Source: Paenibacillus ehimensis NBRC 15659 (GTDB lineage Bacteria; Bacillota; Bacilli; Paenibacillales; NBRC-103111). From it: DNA of 64,000 nt. The position numbers and the translations under genes are program-made. Within the stretch, counting starts at the first letter, position 1. Each line of letters begins with the position of its first letter. Of the stretch, positions 39,614 to 48,919 are shown piece by piece. The notes under the pieces are model-generated. The model searched no databases. It saw only the letters and a list, made by a program, of their open reading frames with translations, and had not been told where the DNA came from. The stretch covers positions 1-64,000 of the forward strand of contig NZ_BILX01000009.1 of assembly GCF_004000785.1 (NCBI RefSeq), read 5' to 3'.

Positions 39614-39820
39614 GTGCGTACGTATTTTTTGAAAATAGTACTTCCCGGTATCCTCCCCGAGAAGCAACCTCCAAGTCTTGCCGCATCTTGTCGAAATCTA
39701 GCAAAAATGTCTGTTATAACGCATCAAATGGAAAATTTTGAGTCCAAAAAGGGCGGGTTTCGTAGTATATTAATGTAAAAGGATTACATGTGAGACCAGC
39801 ATATGGAAAGGGGTACCTAG

Positions 39821-41107
39821 ATGGCAATTATAGAAGTAGTCAAATTCGACGGGCCGCCCGATTTATTGGTATGGAAATATCCGAATCAAGAACTAGGCAC
39901 ATGGACTCAGCTTATCGTCAACGAAACCCAGGAAGCGCTGCTGTTCAAAGGCGGGGAGGCGCTTGACCTGCTCGGTCCCGGCCGGCATACGTTATCGACG
40001 CAAAATATTCCGGTCCTTTCCTCTGTCGTCAATTTGCCTTTTGGCGGCAAGTCGCCGTTTACGGCGGAAATTTGGTTCGTGAACAAGCTGCATAAACTGG
40101 ACTTGAAATGGGGGACGCCGACTCCGATTCAACTGCAGGAGCCCAAATATCACATGATGGTATCGGTCCGCGCGTTCGGCCAGCTAGGCCTCCAGATTGA
40201 AGACACACGCAAGTTTCTGCTTAAGCTGGTCGGAACGCTTCCGGCGGTCGATCAGGCGGCGCTTGGCAAATATTTTCGCAGCATCTTGATGATGAACATC
40301 AAAGAGCTTATCTCCGCCTACCTGGTACATAAAAAAATTAGCATTTTGGAAATCAACGCCTATATCTCCGAAATATCCAAACATATGGAAAGTCGAATCG
40401 TTTCGATTTTTCAAGAGTACGGGATTCGCCTGGTCGGCTTCCAGATCGACTCCATTAATCTTCCCGAGGAAGATCCGGCCACGAAGCGGTTAAAGGAAGC
40501 ATTGGCGAAAAAAGCGGAAATGGACATTCTCGGTTTCTCCTACCAGCAGGAAAGAACCTTCAATACGCTGGAAAGCGCAGCGAAGAACGAAGGGAATCCG
40601 TCGGCTTTCTTGGGAGCGGGTATCGGTCTGGGGCTCGGACAAGGCGTCGGTATGACGATTGGCGACACGTTTTCACGTTTGTCGGGACACATGGATGTAT
40701 CTGCTCCTGTCCAGACGTGTTCGAATTGCGGTACGAACAATGCGCATGATTCCAGCTTTTGTAGAGGGTGCGGACATTCGCTCAAGCAGGGAGCTGCTTC
40801 CTCGGCCGTTGCCTGCCAAGCGTGCGGACATTCCCTTCCGGCGGGATCGAAGTTTTGCCCGAACTGCGGGGACCGGTACCGTCCTTGTCCACGCTGCCAA
40901 GCGGATAATCCGGAACAAGCGCTTCATTGTGCGAAATGCGGAGAGTCGCTGGGCGTCACTTGTCCCCAATGCGCGACGATGGTGGAGGCAGGGGCGAAGT
41001 TTTGTCCGGAGTGCGGCAAGAGCATGGTGCTTACCTGCAGCCAGTGTCAGCAGGTCGTGCAGCCGGGGCAAAAGTTTTGTTTTGAGTGCGGAAATAAGTT
41101 AGGGTGA
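39821..41107 (+). CDS. SPFH-domain protein with five zinc ribbons (YdjI-like)
   Basis: 428 residues, ATG 39821 after AAAGGGG. The N-terminal 270 residues resemble YdjI of Bacillus subtilis: an SPFH/band-7-related core (LVWKYPNQELGTWTQLIVNE, GPGRHTLSTQNIPVL, VSVRAFGQLGLQIEDTRKFL). A Gly-rich hinge (about 265-285) leads to five tandem zinc ribbons with paired CxxC motifs (CSNC/CRGC, CQAC/CPNC, CPRC/CAKC, CPQC/CPEC, CSQC/CFEC), many more than in most relatives. SPFH proteins organise membrane assemblies; YdjI works with YdjG and YdjH in placing PspA. First gene of a five-gene run. Confidence 0.88.
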   Translation: MAIIEVVKFDGPPDLLVWKYPNQELGTWTQLIVNETQEALLFKGGEALDLLGPGRHTLSTQNIPVLSSVVNLPFGGKSPFTAEIWFVNKLHKLDLKWGTPTPIQLQEPKYHMMVSVRAFGQLGLQIEDTRKFLLKLVGTLPAVDQAALGKYFRSILMMNIKELISAYLVHKKISILEINAYISEISKHMESRIVSIFQEYGIRLVGFQIDSINLPEEDPATKRLKEALAKKAEMDILGFSYQQERTFNTLESAAKNEGNPSAFLGAGIGLGLGQGVGMTIGDTFSRLSGHMDVSAPVQTCSNCGTNNAHDSSFCRGCGHSLKQGAASSAVACQACGHSLPAGSKFCPNCGDRYRPCPRCQADNPEQALHCAKCGESLGVTCPQCATMVEAGAKFCPECGKSMVLTCSQCQQVVQPGQKFCFECGNKLG

Positions 41108-41120
41108 AAAGGAGCTTGAG

Positions 41121-41864
41121 ATGAATATGAACCGTTTGCCTGCCGTGGCCGCCAAATTGATGTTCGGCCTCATTGTCTTGGGAACCGTAGCTGCCTTTTT
41201 CTTATGCCCTGTGGAGGATTGGGGAACCGGGCACTGGTGGATTTCCTTGATCTCCATCGTTCTTGCGGAAGCGGCATGCTATTACTGCGCAGTAGGTGAA
41301 GTGAAGCAAAACCGGCGCGGAGACGTACTTCCCGCCTCCTTGACTTTCGTTACGATATCGGTGTTGTATGGAGCTGCCGCTATTTTTCATACGGTTTTCT
41401 TCTGGTTGACCTTGCGGATTTCTCTGACCTCTTACGTGTTGATTGAAGTCATAACCGCAGTACTCTGGGCGATCGGGATGGGGCTTGCCTACCATTTTAC
41501 AAATGTTGTGCGGAATCAAGAGGACGATCGGAAGGCGCAGATGCAGCTGATGAAGCAGATGAAGCTGGCCCTCGATTCGGTCAGCTATGCGCTGGAAGAA
41601 GAGGAAATCGAGGAGCGGGAAGCGTTGAAAGCAGGGGTACGGGAGCTGATCGAAAAAGTGAAGTACAGCGATCCGGTTTCACATCCTTCGATGATCCATA
41701 TGGAGGAGAACTTGCTGTGGCAGATCAAGGAGCTGGAGCGCTGCGTCCGCGGGCTAAGTGATCAGGCTGGGAAGACGGGCAAGGTGGAAATGTCCCGTAA
41801 GCTTCTGCGCGATATCTCGGCCGACCTGGGCCGCAGAAACAGCCAGTTGATCACGCTGAAATGA
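41121..41864 (+). CDS. four-span membrane protein with coiled-coil tail
   Basis: 247 residues, ATG 41121 after AAAAGGAG, 13 bases behind the SPFH gene. Four membrane spans in the first 125 residues, then a long cytoplasmic coiled coil (QEDDRKAQMQLMKQMKLALD, YALEEEEIEEREALKAGVRE). Not recognised as a named family. Its place in the operon makes it a likely membrane partner of the SPFH protein. Confidence 0.82.
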   Translation: MNMNRLPAVAAKLMFGLIVLGTVAAFFLCPVEDWGTGHWWISLISIVLAEAACYYCAVGEVKQNRRGDVLPASLTFVTISVLYGAAAIFHTVFFWLTLRISLTSYVLIEVITAVLWAIGMGLAYHFTNVVRNQEDDRKAQMQLMKQMKLALDSVSYALEEEEIEEREALKAGVRELIEKVKYSDPVSHPSMIHMEENLLWQIKELERCVRGLSDQAGKTGKVEMSRKLLRDISADLGRRNSQLITLK

Positions 41865-41913
41865 GGTAGGGGCAGTGCTTCAGAGCAATATAGAAGAGCA
41901 GAAGGAAGTTAAT

Positions 41914-42696
41914 TTGGATATGGGCAGCCCGGCTATCGAAGGGGTAGTGATCGTGCTGGCGTTCCTCTTGTTTTTTCCGGCGGGTCTCCTTTTGGCGGCT
42001 ATCCGAGTGTGGAAGCATCGTAATCTGAGCTATCAAAAAATATATGATTGGAGAAATGCCGGCGCGACCTTTCTTGTTCTGTTTGTACTCCTAGCATCTT
42101 TATTTTTATTCCTACACAGCATATCTCCAGCAGATACTTTTGCGTTGTTTTCGATGTGGTTTATACTTATCATTTTTTTACTCACCCCCGGAGTATCCAT
42201 GCTATGGGTGAGCAAGCAGAGTCGTAAACAGCTTTTTGTCAGGTATGACCATTATCGCCATATCGTCATGTCGGAAGGAATTACTTCTGTCCATACCATC
42301 GCGGAGATGACCTGGCAGCGCCCGGCGGTGGTTACCAACGATTTAAAGCGCCTGATTGATCTTGGTGAGTTCCCCAATGCCTATTTGGATATGAATTCAA
42401 TGGCTATCGTTTTTCAGCGACCAGTCGAACTGACAGTACATTCTGACTTGCCTCAGGAGTATATGACCGAGGAGGATTTTCCGGAAGATCTGCCTAAAGA
42501 CGTAGACCTCAAACGCGTATACGAAGAGGTTCTGTACGAATACACCAAAATGACCTCGTCGTCCAAAATGGCAGAGAAGCCGTTGCCGAAGATCGTGGAG
42601 TGTCCCGGCTGCGGTTCGTCGACCTTGCTGCAGCCCGGCGAAAGCAAAACGTGTCCGTATTGCGATTCCCCTCTGACGTATCCGAAGAGCGGATAG
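41914..42696 (+). CDS. membrane/zinc-ribbon protein, paralogue 1 of 3
   Basis: 260 residues. TTG 41914 is preferred over GTG 41875: GAAGGAAG is upstream and both paralogues start with TTG at the same place (M-D/N-x-x-x-PAIxGV). Layout: three membrane spans in the first 90 residues, with WKHRNLSYQKIYDW between the first two; then a winged-helix-like domain (YRHIVMSEGITSVHTIAEMT, PAVVTNDLKRLIDLGEFP); then a C-terminal zinc ribbon (CPGCGSS, CPYC). Cytoplasmic domains thus sit on a membrane anchor. Function unknown; may act in SPFH-dependent membrane stress assembly. Confidence 0.82.
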   Translation: MDMGSPAIEGVVIVLAFLLFFPAGLLLAAIRVWKHRNLSYQKIYDWRNAGATFLVLFVLLASLFLFLHSISPADTFALFSMWFILIIFLLTPGVSMLWVSKQSRKQLFVRYDHYRHIVMSEGITSVHTIAEMTWQRPAVVTNDLKRLIDLGEFPNAYLDMNSMAIVFQRPVELTVHSDLPQEYMTEEDFPEDLPKDVDLKRVYEEVLYEYTKMTSSSKMAEKPLPKIVECPGCGSSTLLQPGESKTCPYCDSPLTYPKSG

Positions 42697-42740
42697 GAAA
42701 GCAGGCATTCAGCATATCAAGAGGGGAGGCGGAAAGCGAA

Positions 42741-43436
42741 TTGAATATGGACAAACCGGCGATAAACGGCGTTCTAGTGGTACTGGCTTTGGTTCTCTTT
42801 TTCCCGGCCGGTATCATTCTGTTCGTTATCCGTGTGTGGAAGCATCGGAACTTGAGCTATCAAAAAATATATGATTGGGCAGTTGCGGGCGCGGCATTTC
42901 TGATTATGTTTTCTTTAATGTGCTTAATCTTCACGAAGGAAATTAACCAACTATTTGAGCTTTTCATTCTGTTAAGCGTATTTTTTCTTCTTCCGGGTGT
43001 ATTCCTGCTAGGGATAAGCCAATGGAAGCGAGTGCGGCTCAATGCCCGGTACAAGCTTTATCGCACTATCATCATGGAGCAAGGGATCAAATCCATTGGC
43101 GCCGTCGAGGAATTAATCAACCAGCGCCGGGCCGTGGTGATCAACGATTTGAAACGCATGATCGACCGGGGCATGCTTCCGCATGCTTCGATAAATATGT
43201 ATTCGATGACCCTTGTTTTCCATCAGAACGGTTTTATCGCCCGCGAGGGTACTGGTGCAGGGAACGAAGACGGCCATATCCGTGAGTGGAGCGAGCCGAT
43301 GCCTTTGTACAAACCGTCGGAAAGACGATTGCCCCAGTCGGTGGAGTGCCATGGCTGCGGTTCGTCTACTATACTTCGCCCTGGCGAGAGTAAGGCTTGT
43401 CCATATTGTGATTCCTTGCTAAGTTACCCGCAGTAA
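42741..43436 (+). CDS. membrane/zinc-ribbon protein, paralogue 2 of 3
   Basis: 231 residues from TTG 42741 with GGGGAGGCGG upstream. Same plan as its neighbours: WKHRNLSYQKIYDW identical to paralogue 1, spans LFILLSVFFLLPGVFLLGI, winged-helix part YRTIIMEQGIKSIGAVEELI and AVVINDLKRMIDRGMLPHAS, ribbon CHGCGSS and CPYC. The linker before the ribbon is shorter than in paralogue 1. Clear product of tandem gene duplication. Confidence 0.83.
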   Translation: MNMDKPAINGVLVVLALVLFFPAGIILFVIRVWKHRNLSYQKIYDWAVAGAAFLIMFSLMCLIFTKEINQLFELFILLSVFFLLPGVFLLGISQWKRVRLNARYKLYRTIIMEQGIKSIGAVEELINQRRAVVINDLKRMIDRGMLPHASINMYSMTLVFHQNGFIAREGTGAGNEDGHIREWSEPMPLYKPSERRLPQSVECHGCGSSTILRPGESKACPYCDSLLSYPQ

Positions 43437-43476
43437 AAAGGCATGTCTAAGTATATATAGAGATGAGGGAGCCTTC

Positions 43477-44181
43477 TTGAATTATGATCGTCCAGCCATA
43501 AGCGGCGTTGCGATAGCGCTGGGATTGATTTTATTTTTTCCGATCGGCCTCATTTTGCTGGCTGTCCGACTATGGAAGCACCGCGATTTGAGCTACCAGA
43601 AGGTCATTGACTGGAAAAACGCCGGCACGACGTTTCTGATTATTTTTATCCCGTTTCTGATTTCGTTCTTGCTCCATTTGGCCGCAGGAAGCGATATTCA
43701 GTACTGGGTGATGGTGTGGGTTGTCCTCTTGGACTTGATTCCCGGCATATACATGCTGTGGAAGAGCGGACAGCGGCGCAAGCAGCTCTTCGCCAGATAC
43801 GACCATTACCGTCATCTTGTCTTGGTGCAGGGAGTGACTTCCATCCAGTCCTTGGCGGAGACGGTGAATCAACGGCCGGCGGTGGTGGTCAACGACCTGC
43901 AGCGCATGATTTATCTCGGCGTGTTCCAGGATGCTTTTATCGACATGTACTCGATGTCCATCGTGTTTAACCAATGGGCTCCGGCAGCCACAATGGTGAA
44001 TGTCAACGTGTCCGTGAACGGAGAAGGCTTCGTGCCGCAGCAGAGCAGGCCGCAACAGCCGCCCCAAACGCCTAAGACAGTGGAATGCCCCGGCTGCGGG
44101 TCGTCCGCCCTGTTGCAGCCCGGCGAGAATAAAGCATGCCCTTATTGCGATTCGCCTCTAGCCTACCCGCAGCACGGATAG
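43477..44181 (+). CDS. membrane/zinc-ribbon protein, paralogue 3 of 3
   Basis: 234 residues from TTG 43477 after GATGAGGGAG. WKHRDLSYQKVIDWKNAGT, YRHLVLVQGVTSIQSLAETV, AVVVNDLQRMIYLGVFQDAF and a ribbon CPGCGSS/CPYC match the other two, joined by a Gln/Pro-rich linker (QQSRPQQPPQTPK). Closes the operon; a strong terminator follows. Confidence 0.83.
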   Translation: MNYDRPAISGVAIALGLILFFPIGLILLAVRLWKHRDLSYQKVIDWKNAGTTFLIIFIPFLISFLLHLAAGSDIQYWVMVWVVLLDLIPGIYMLWKSGQRRKQLFARYDHYRHLVLVQGVTSIQSLAETVNQRPAVVVNDLQRMIYLGVFQDAFIDMYSMSIVFNQWAPAATMVNVNVSVNGEGFVPQQSRPQQPPQTPKTVECPGCGSSALLQPGENKACPYCDSPLAYPQHG

Positions 44182-44217
44182 GAGCAAGCCTTACAAACGC
44201 AAAAAAACGACTATCGG

Positions 44218-44248
44218 AGCACTGGCCTGAAGGCCGGTGCTTTTTTTT
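44218..44248 (+). terminator. terminator of the SPFH operon
   Basis: AGCACTGGCC (44218-44227) pairs with GGCCGGTGCT (44232-44241) around TGAA, followed by eight T in total. Confidence 0.88.
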
Positions 44249-44340
44249 CGCGTGACTGCGACCGCCCCGATCCTCCGCCATCCTGTGACGCTTTTATGAC
44301 AGCACTTGAAGAAAGCGCTGTATAAAAAACGCACCCCGCA

Positions 44341-44393
44341 TTGACCAAATCTTCCTTCAGAGCTATAATAAAAACAAATCGAAACGTTTCGAT
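44341..44393 (+). promoter_or_regulatory. promoter and LacI-type operator of the sugar operon
   Basis: TTGACC (44341-44346), 17 bases, TATAAT (44364-44369). ATCGAAACGTTTCGAT (44378-44393) is a perfect 16-bp palindrome just past the start point, with the central CG typical of LacI/GalR operators. The LacI protein encoded next should bind it. Confidence 0.85.
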
Positions 44394-44423
44394 AAATTTC
44401 GGATGGCTTTATCGGGGGGAATT

Positions 44424-45446
44424 ATGGTTACGATTAAAGACGTTGCAAAGCATGCGGGAGTGGCGCTTTCGACCGCATCCTACGCACTCAGCGGAAGCGA
44501 TAAAGTGAGTCCGAAAACCCGCGAATTGGTATTGCAGGCAGCCAAGGAGCTGAATTACCAAAAGAACGGCTTCGCGATGGATCTCAAGCGCAAGTCGACG
44601 AAGACGATTCTGCTCATTTTAAGCGATCTGTCGGGTCCTTATTACTCCGAACTGATCCGCGGGACGCAGGAAGTCACGCTGTCCAACGGCTTCGATCTGA
44701 TTGCGTGCAGCTCAGTCGGCGGGGCCGACTCGACGGCCTATAAATTTTTGCAGGAACGAAGAGTGGATGGCGCGATCGTGCTTGACCCGAACATCAGCGA
44801 GCATCTGCTGCGCGAATCGGCCCGGGAGGGCTGCCCGATCGTCGTGATGGACCGCTATGTCGAAGGCGATTTCATCATGAATGTCGCGGCGGATAACGTT
44901 CAGGGCGGATACGAAGCGACCCGTTATCTCATCGGGCAGGGACACCGCGATATCGCCTGGATCGGGGGACCGAGCAATTCGTTGGGCAGCCAGCACCGGA
45001 AAGAAGGCTATCTGAAAGCGCTGCAAGAAGAAGGAATTGTCAATACGAAATGGATGCTGGTCGGCAATTTCACGGAAGAGGGCGGCTATCATTCGACCAA
45101 GGTTATGCTCATGCAGGAAGAGCGTCCTACCGCGATCTTCTACGGCAACGACGAAATGGCGATCGGCGGCTACAAGGCGCTTCGCGAATTCGGCTTGAGC
45201 GTTCCGGAGGACGTATCGATCGTCGGCTTCGACGATATTCAGGTGGCGGAATACTTGTCTCCTCCCTTAACGACGGTCCGGCAGCCCAAGTACGAAATGG
45301 GCACCATGGCTGCGCATCTTGTGTTTCAGGCGATGGGCGGCGAGTACGTCAACAAGTCTTATAAATTAAAAATCGAGCTGATCGAGCGCTTGTCCTGCCA
45401 GCCTCCTCGGCTTGCTCCGAATCGCGGGAAGGGGATGGAGACTTGA
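44424..45446 (+). CDS. LacI-family sugar-responsive regulator
   Basis: 340 residues; ATG 44424 follows CGGGGGGA. HTH and hinge: TIKDVAKHAGVALSTASYAL, ELVLQAAKELNYQKNG; periplasmic-binding-type effector domain from about 60 (LILSDLSGPYYSELIRGTQE, FYGNDEMAIGGYKALREFGL, SIVGFDDIQVAEYLSPPLTT). Expected to repress its own operon until a sugar, likely a glucooligosaccharide, is bound. Its stop overlaps the TTG of the first permease gene. Confidence 0.93.
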   Translation: MVTIKDVAKHAGVALSTASYALSGSDKVSPKTRELVLQAAKELNYQKNGFAMDLKRKSTKTILLILSDLSGPYYSELIRGTQEVTLSNGFDLIACSSVGGADSTAYKFLQERRVDGAIVLDPNISEHLLRESAREGCPIVVMDRYVEGDFIMNVAADNVQGGYEATRYLIGQGHRDIAWIGGPSNSLGSQHRKEGYLKALQEEGIVNTKWMLVGNFTEEGGYHSTKVMLMQEERPTAIFYGNDEMAIGGYKALREFGLSVPEDVSIVGFDDIQVAEYLSPPLTTVRQPKYEMGTMAAHLVFQAMGGEYVNKSYKLKIELIERLSCQPPRLAPNRGKGMET

Positions 45447-46381
45447 AATCGTCAGTCGGGAACGTTTCGCTAACGAAAAGAATATTGTCCCACTGGGAGC
45501 TTTACCTGCTCTTGCTCCCGGGCGCGCTGTATTTCCTGATTTTCAAGTATGTGCCGATGTTCGGGATCGTCATGGCCTTTCAGGAATACAGCCCGTTTCT
45601 CGGCGTGACGGGCAGCGAGTGGGTCGGCTTCCGGCATTTCATCGATTTGTTTCAATACGATCAGTTTTGGCGGCTGCTGCGCAACACGCTGCTGATCAGC
45701 TTCTATAATATCGTGTTTTATTTCCCGGCTCCGATCATTGTGGCGCTGCTGCTTAACGAGCTGGCGCGGGAATGGTTCAAGCGCACGATCCAGACGATCG
45801 TTTACTTGCCGCATTTTATTTCTTGGGTCGTAGTGGGTTCGATCACGTATATCCTGCTCAATACCGAAACGGGCTTGGTGAACCAGTTTATCGTCTCGTT
45901 CGGCGGAGAAGCGCATAACTTTCTGGCGGACCCGAATTCGTTCCGGACGATGATTGTGCTCCAGAACATATGGAAGGAAGTCGGATGGGGAACCATTATC
46001 TTTTTGGCAGCGCTTTCCGGCGTGGACACGCAGCTGTACGAAGCGGCGACCGTCGACGGCGCGAACCGCTGGCACAAGCTGTGGCATGTGACGCTGCCCG
46101 CCCTGCGAAGCACGATTCTGATTCTGCTCATTTTGCGGCTGGGCAACGTGCTGGATGTCGGCTTCGAGCAAATCTTCCTGATGCTCAACGATCTGGTATA
46201 TCCGGTCGGCGACGTGTTCGAGACATTCGTCTACCGTGAGGGCATCGGCGGTGCGGGTCTAGGCGGCGGCCGGTTCAGCTTCGGTGTTGCGGTCGGTCTG
46301 TTTAAATCGGTTGTCGGTCTCATCCTCGTGCTTGGGGCGAATCGACTGGCCAAAAAATTCGGCGAAGAAGGCGTGTTCTAA
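45443..46381 (+). CDS. sugar ABC transporter permease (LplB-like)
   Basis: 312 residues, TTG 45443 in TTGA overlap with the LacI gene; GGAG lies upstream. Six spans in LplB/YtdP style: LYLLLLPGALYFLIFKYVPM at the N-terminus, and the cytoplasmic EAA loop as YEAATVDGANRWHKLWHVTL, which docks to the ATPase. The ATPase is not in the operon, as usual for Firmicutes that share an MsmX-type subunit. Confidence 0.93.
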   Translation: MKSSVGNVSLTKRILSHWELYLLLLPGALYFLIFKYVPMFGIVMAFQEYSPFLGVTGSEWVGFRHFIDLFQYDQFWRLLRNTLLISFYNIVFYFPAPIIVALLLNELAREWFKRTIQTIVYLPHFISWVVVGSITYILLNTETGLVNQFIVSFGGEAHNFLADPNSFRTMIVLQNIWKEVGWGTIIFLAALSGVDTQLYEAATVDGANRWHKLWHVTLPALRSTILILLILRLGNVLDVGFEQIFLMLNDLVYPVGDVFETFVYREGIGGAGLGGGRFSFGVAVGLFKSVVGLILVLGANRLAKKFGEEGVF

Positions 46382-46398
46382 GGGGAGGGACTTGCACA

Positions 46399-47280
46399 AT
46401 GAACAGTAGAGCAACCTGGACGGACCGGGTCGTCGACGCGGCGATCGCGCTTGTGCTCATCTTGCTTGCGCTCAGCTCGTTATTTCCGTTCATATACATC
46501 TTGGCAACGTCGTTATCGCCGATGGAGCAGGTGCTGCGCGGCGGGATCATTTTATGGCCGGAGCGCTTCTCGTTCGATGCGTACAGCACGATTCTGGGCA
46601 ACACCAATTTTGTCCGGTCGCTGTACATCACGGCGGTCACGACGATCGGAGGAACGTTCGTCAACCTGGCCCTGACGACCTTCATGGCGTACCCGCTTTC
46701 CAAGAAGACGCTGCCCGGCAGAGAAAAGATGCTGCTGCTCGTGACGATTACGATCCTGTTCAGCGGCGGCATGATTCCGACGTATATCGTCGTCAACAAG
46801 CTCGGACTGCTCGACAGCGTGTGGTCGCTCATTTTGCCCGGCGCGATCAGCGCGTTCAATCTCATTATTCTGAAGAACTTCTTCCAGGGCATTCCTTCCG
46901 AGCTGGAGGAAGCCGGGAAAATCGACGGCTGCCGCACCTTCGGCCTGTTGTTCCGGATCGTGCTGCCGCTGTCCATGCCGGCGCTGGCGACCTTTACGCT
47001 TTTCTATGCGGTCGGCAACTGGAACCAGTTTTTCAACGCGGTCCTCTACATTACGAAGCCGGAGCTGTGGACCGTGCAGGTGTTCTTAAGGCAAATGATT
47101 TTCCAAGGCTCGACGCAGGATGTCATGGGGCAATCGGGCTTCGCCGGGGAGCAGGAGATTCTTCCGGTCACGATTCAGATGGCGGCGATTGTCGTCTCGA
47201 CGCTGCCGATTCTGGTGGTGTATCCGTTTCTGCAAAAGCATTTTGCCAAAGGCGTGCTTCTCGGTTCCGTGAAGGGATGA
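46399..47280 (+). CDS. sugar ABC transporter permease (LplC/YtcP-like)
   Basis: 293 residues; ATG 46399 after GGGGAGGG. Six spans, EAA loop as LEEAGKIDGCRTFGLLFRIV, C-terminal LVVYPFLQKHFAKGVLLGSV typical of the family. Forms the second half of the channel with the preceding permease. Confidence 0.93.
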   Translation: MNSRATWTDRVVDAAIALVLILLALSSLFPFIYILATSLSPMEQVLRGGIILWPERFSFDAYSTILGNTNFVRSLYITAVTTIGGTFVNLALTTFMAYPLSKKTLPGREKMLLLVTITILFSGGMIPTYIVVNKLGLLDSVWSLILPGAISAFNLIILKNFFQGIPSELEEAGKIDGCRTFGLLFRIVLPLSMPALATFTLFYAVGNWNQFFNAVLYITKPELWTVQVFLRQMIFQGSTQDVMGQSGFAGEQEILPVTIQMAAIVVSTLPILVVYPFLQKHFAKGVLLGSVKG

Positions 47281-47373
47281 GCATATCGGCGGTTGGGTTT
47301 ACGAGCGGCGCTGCGGCGCGGTTCTGACCATAGAGTTATGGCGGTTATGAACACATAAAACGGAGGGGTTCAC

Positions 47374-48891
47374 ATGAAAGTATCGGGAAAACGTTGGAAA
47401 CAAATCTCGTCCTTGGCCCTCGTCACAGCTTTGGTTGCGGTAACCGGCTGCGGCGATAAATCGGGCGGTACGGGGAAAGAGAGCGCATCCGGGGATTCCG
47501 GGAAAAAACAGAAGATCAGCATGATGTACCCGCTTTACGGCAATCCTCCGCAAAAGACGGAAGTGTGGAAAAAGATGGAGGAAGCGGTCGGGATCGAATA
47601 CGAATCCATGGCGATTCCTTCGGCGCAATATCCGGAAAAGCTGAAAGCGTCCATTGCCGCCAACAGTCTGCCGGACATTACGCATTACATATCGTTCCCG
47701 GACCCGAACTTTACGCAGTATGCGAAGCAGGGGGCTTTCCTGCAGCTTGACGATTATATTAAGGATACGAAAAATCTGAAGAACTTGCCGCAGTCGTTGT
47801 GGGATTTTATCAAAATCGACGGGAAAACGTACGGGATCCCCCGTCCGGCGCAGATGGAGCGCGCTGTCGTCATCCGCAAAGACTGGCTGGATAGCCTCGG
47901 CCTGCCGATTCCGAAGACGCTGGACGAATTTTACGATACAGCAGTCAAGTTTGCCAAGAACGACCCCGACAAGAACGGCAAGGAGGATACGGTCGGCATC
48001 GTGCTGAACCAAACGCTCGGCTACCACTTGGACCCGGTCTTCATGGCATTCGATACCGGGAACGGCTGGCGCAAAATGGAGGACGGTACGCTGATGAACT
48101 CGGTCGTTACGCCGCAGCGGAAGGAAGCGCTGATGTGGCTGGCGAAGCTGTATAAAGACGGCGGCATCGATAAAAACTTCACCGTGATGAAAGATAACCA
48201 GATGTGGGAAACACTGGAAAGCGGCAAAGCCGGGATCTTCTTCGGCGCCCAGACGAGCGATTACAGCCGTTTTGTAACGAACTTGAAAAAGGTCGATCCG
48301 AAGGCCGAGCTGATCATGATCGCTCCTCCGGTAGGCAAGGACGGCAAAACCGGATTCCCGGACGGCGTAGGCATGTTCGGACAGTTCGTGCTGCCGGCCA
48401 ACATCTCCAAGGAGAAGGCGAAGAAAGCGATCGAGCTGCTTGATTGGCAGGCGGGGCAGGAAGCCCACTTGCTGCGTAAGCTGGGCGTAGAAGGGGTTCA
48501 CCACAAGAAAAATGCCGATGGCAACGTAGAGATGCTTGGGGATAAATATGCCCAGGACGGCATCGCCTATCTGATCTGGAACGTGCCGAACGACCCGCTC
48601 GTCTCCGTTCCCCTGAGCGCGCCGAAAGACATTCAGGAAGCGGTGAAGAACAATTTGACCGTCGTGTCCAAGCTTGGCGTCGTCAGCCCGGCCGTCGCTT
48701 ATATGCCGTCGACCAACGTTTCGAAAAACTTCGCCGATCTGGATCAGCTTGCGCGCGGACTTTCCGTGAAGATGGTCATTGGCGAAGCGACGGATAAAGA
48801 CTTCGACAAATTCGCTGCGGAGTGGAACAAACGGGGCGGCGAAGCTTGGACGAAGGAAGTCAACGAATGGTATAAGCAGCAGAAAAAATAA
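47374..48891 (+). CDS. sugar-binding lipoprotein (LplA-like)
   Basis: 505 residues; ATG 47374 after GGAGGGG. Lipobox VAVTGC with Cys26 to be lipidated. Then an extracellular solute-binding fold of family-1 type (ISMMYPLYGNPPQKTEVWKK, DLPDITHYISFP-like NSLPDITHYISF, GIPRPAQMERAVVIRKDWLD). It hands the sugar to the two permeases. Ligand inferred from the GH94 enzyme downstream. Confidence 0.92.
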   Translation: MKVSGKRWKQISSLALVTALVAVTGCGDKSGGTGKESASGDSGKKQKISMMYPLYGNPPQKTEVWKKMEEAVGIEYESMAIPSAQYPEKLKASIAANSLPDITHYISFPDPNFTQYAKQGAFLQLDDYIKDTKNLKNLPQSLWDFIKIDGKTYGIPRPAQMERAVVIRKDWLDSLGLPIPKTLDEFYDTAVKFAKNDPDKNGKEDTVGIVLNQTLGYHLDPVFMAFDTGNGWRKMEDGTLMNSVVTPQRKEALMWLAKLYKDGGIDKNFTVMKDNQMWETLESGKAGIFFGAQTSDYSRFVTNLKKVDPKAELIMIAPPVGKDGKTGFPDGVGMFGQFVLPANISKEKAKKAIELLDWQAGQEAHLLRKLGVEGVHHKKNADGNVEMLGDKYAQDGIAYLIWNVPNDPLVSVPLSAPKDIQEAVKNNLTVVSKLGVVSPAVAYMPSTNVSKNFADLDQLARGLSVKMVIGEATDKDFDKFAAEWNKRGGEAWTKEVNEWYKQQKK

Positions 48892-48919
48892 TTTTAGCAA
48901 AAAGGCGAGGCGGTAGCGC

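Noticed and set aside
46554-47327. 257-residue plus-strand ORF
   Set aside because: Alternative frame of the LplC-like permease; composition is Arg/Gln/His-rich and not protein-like.
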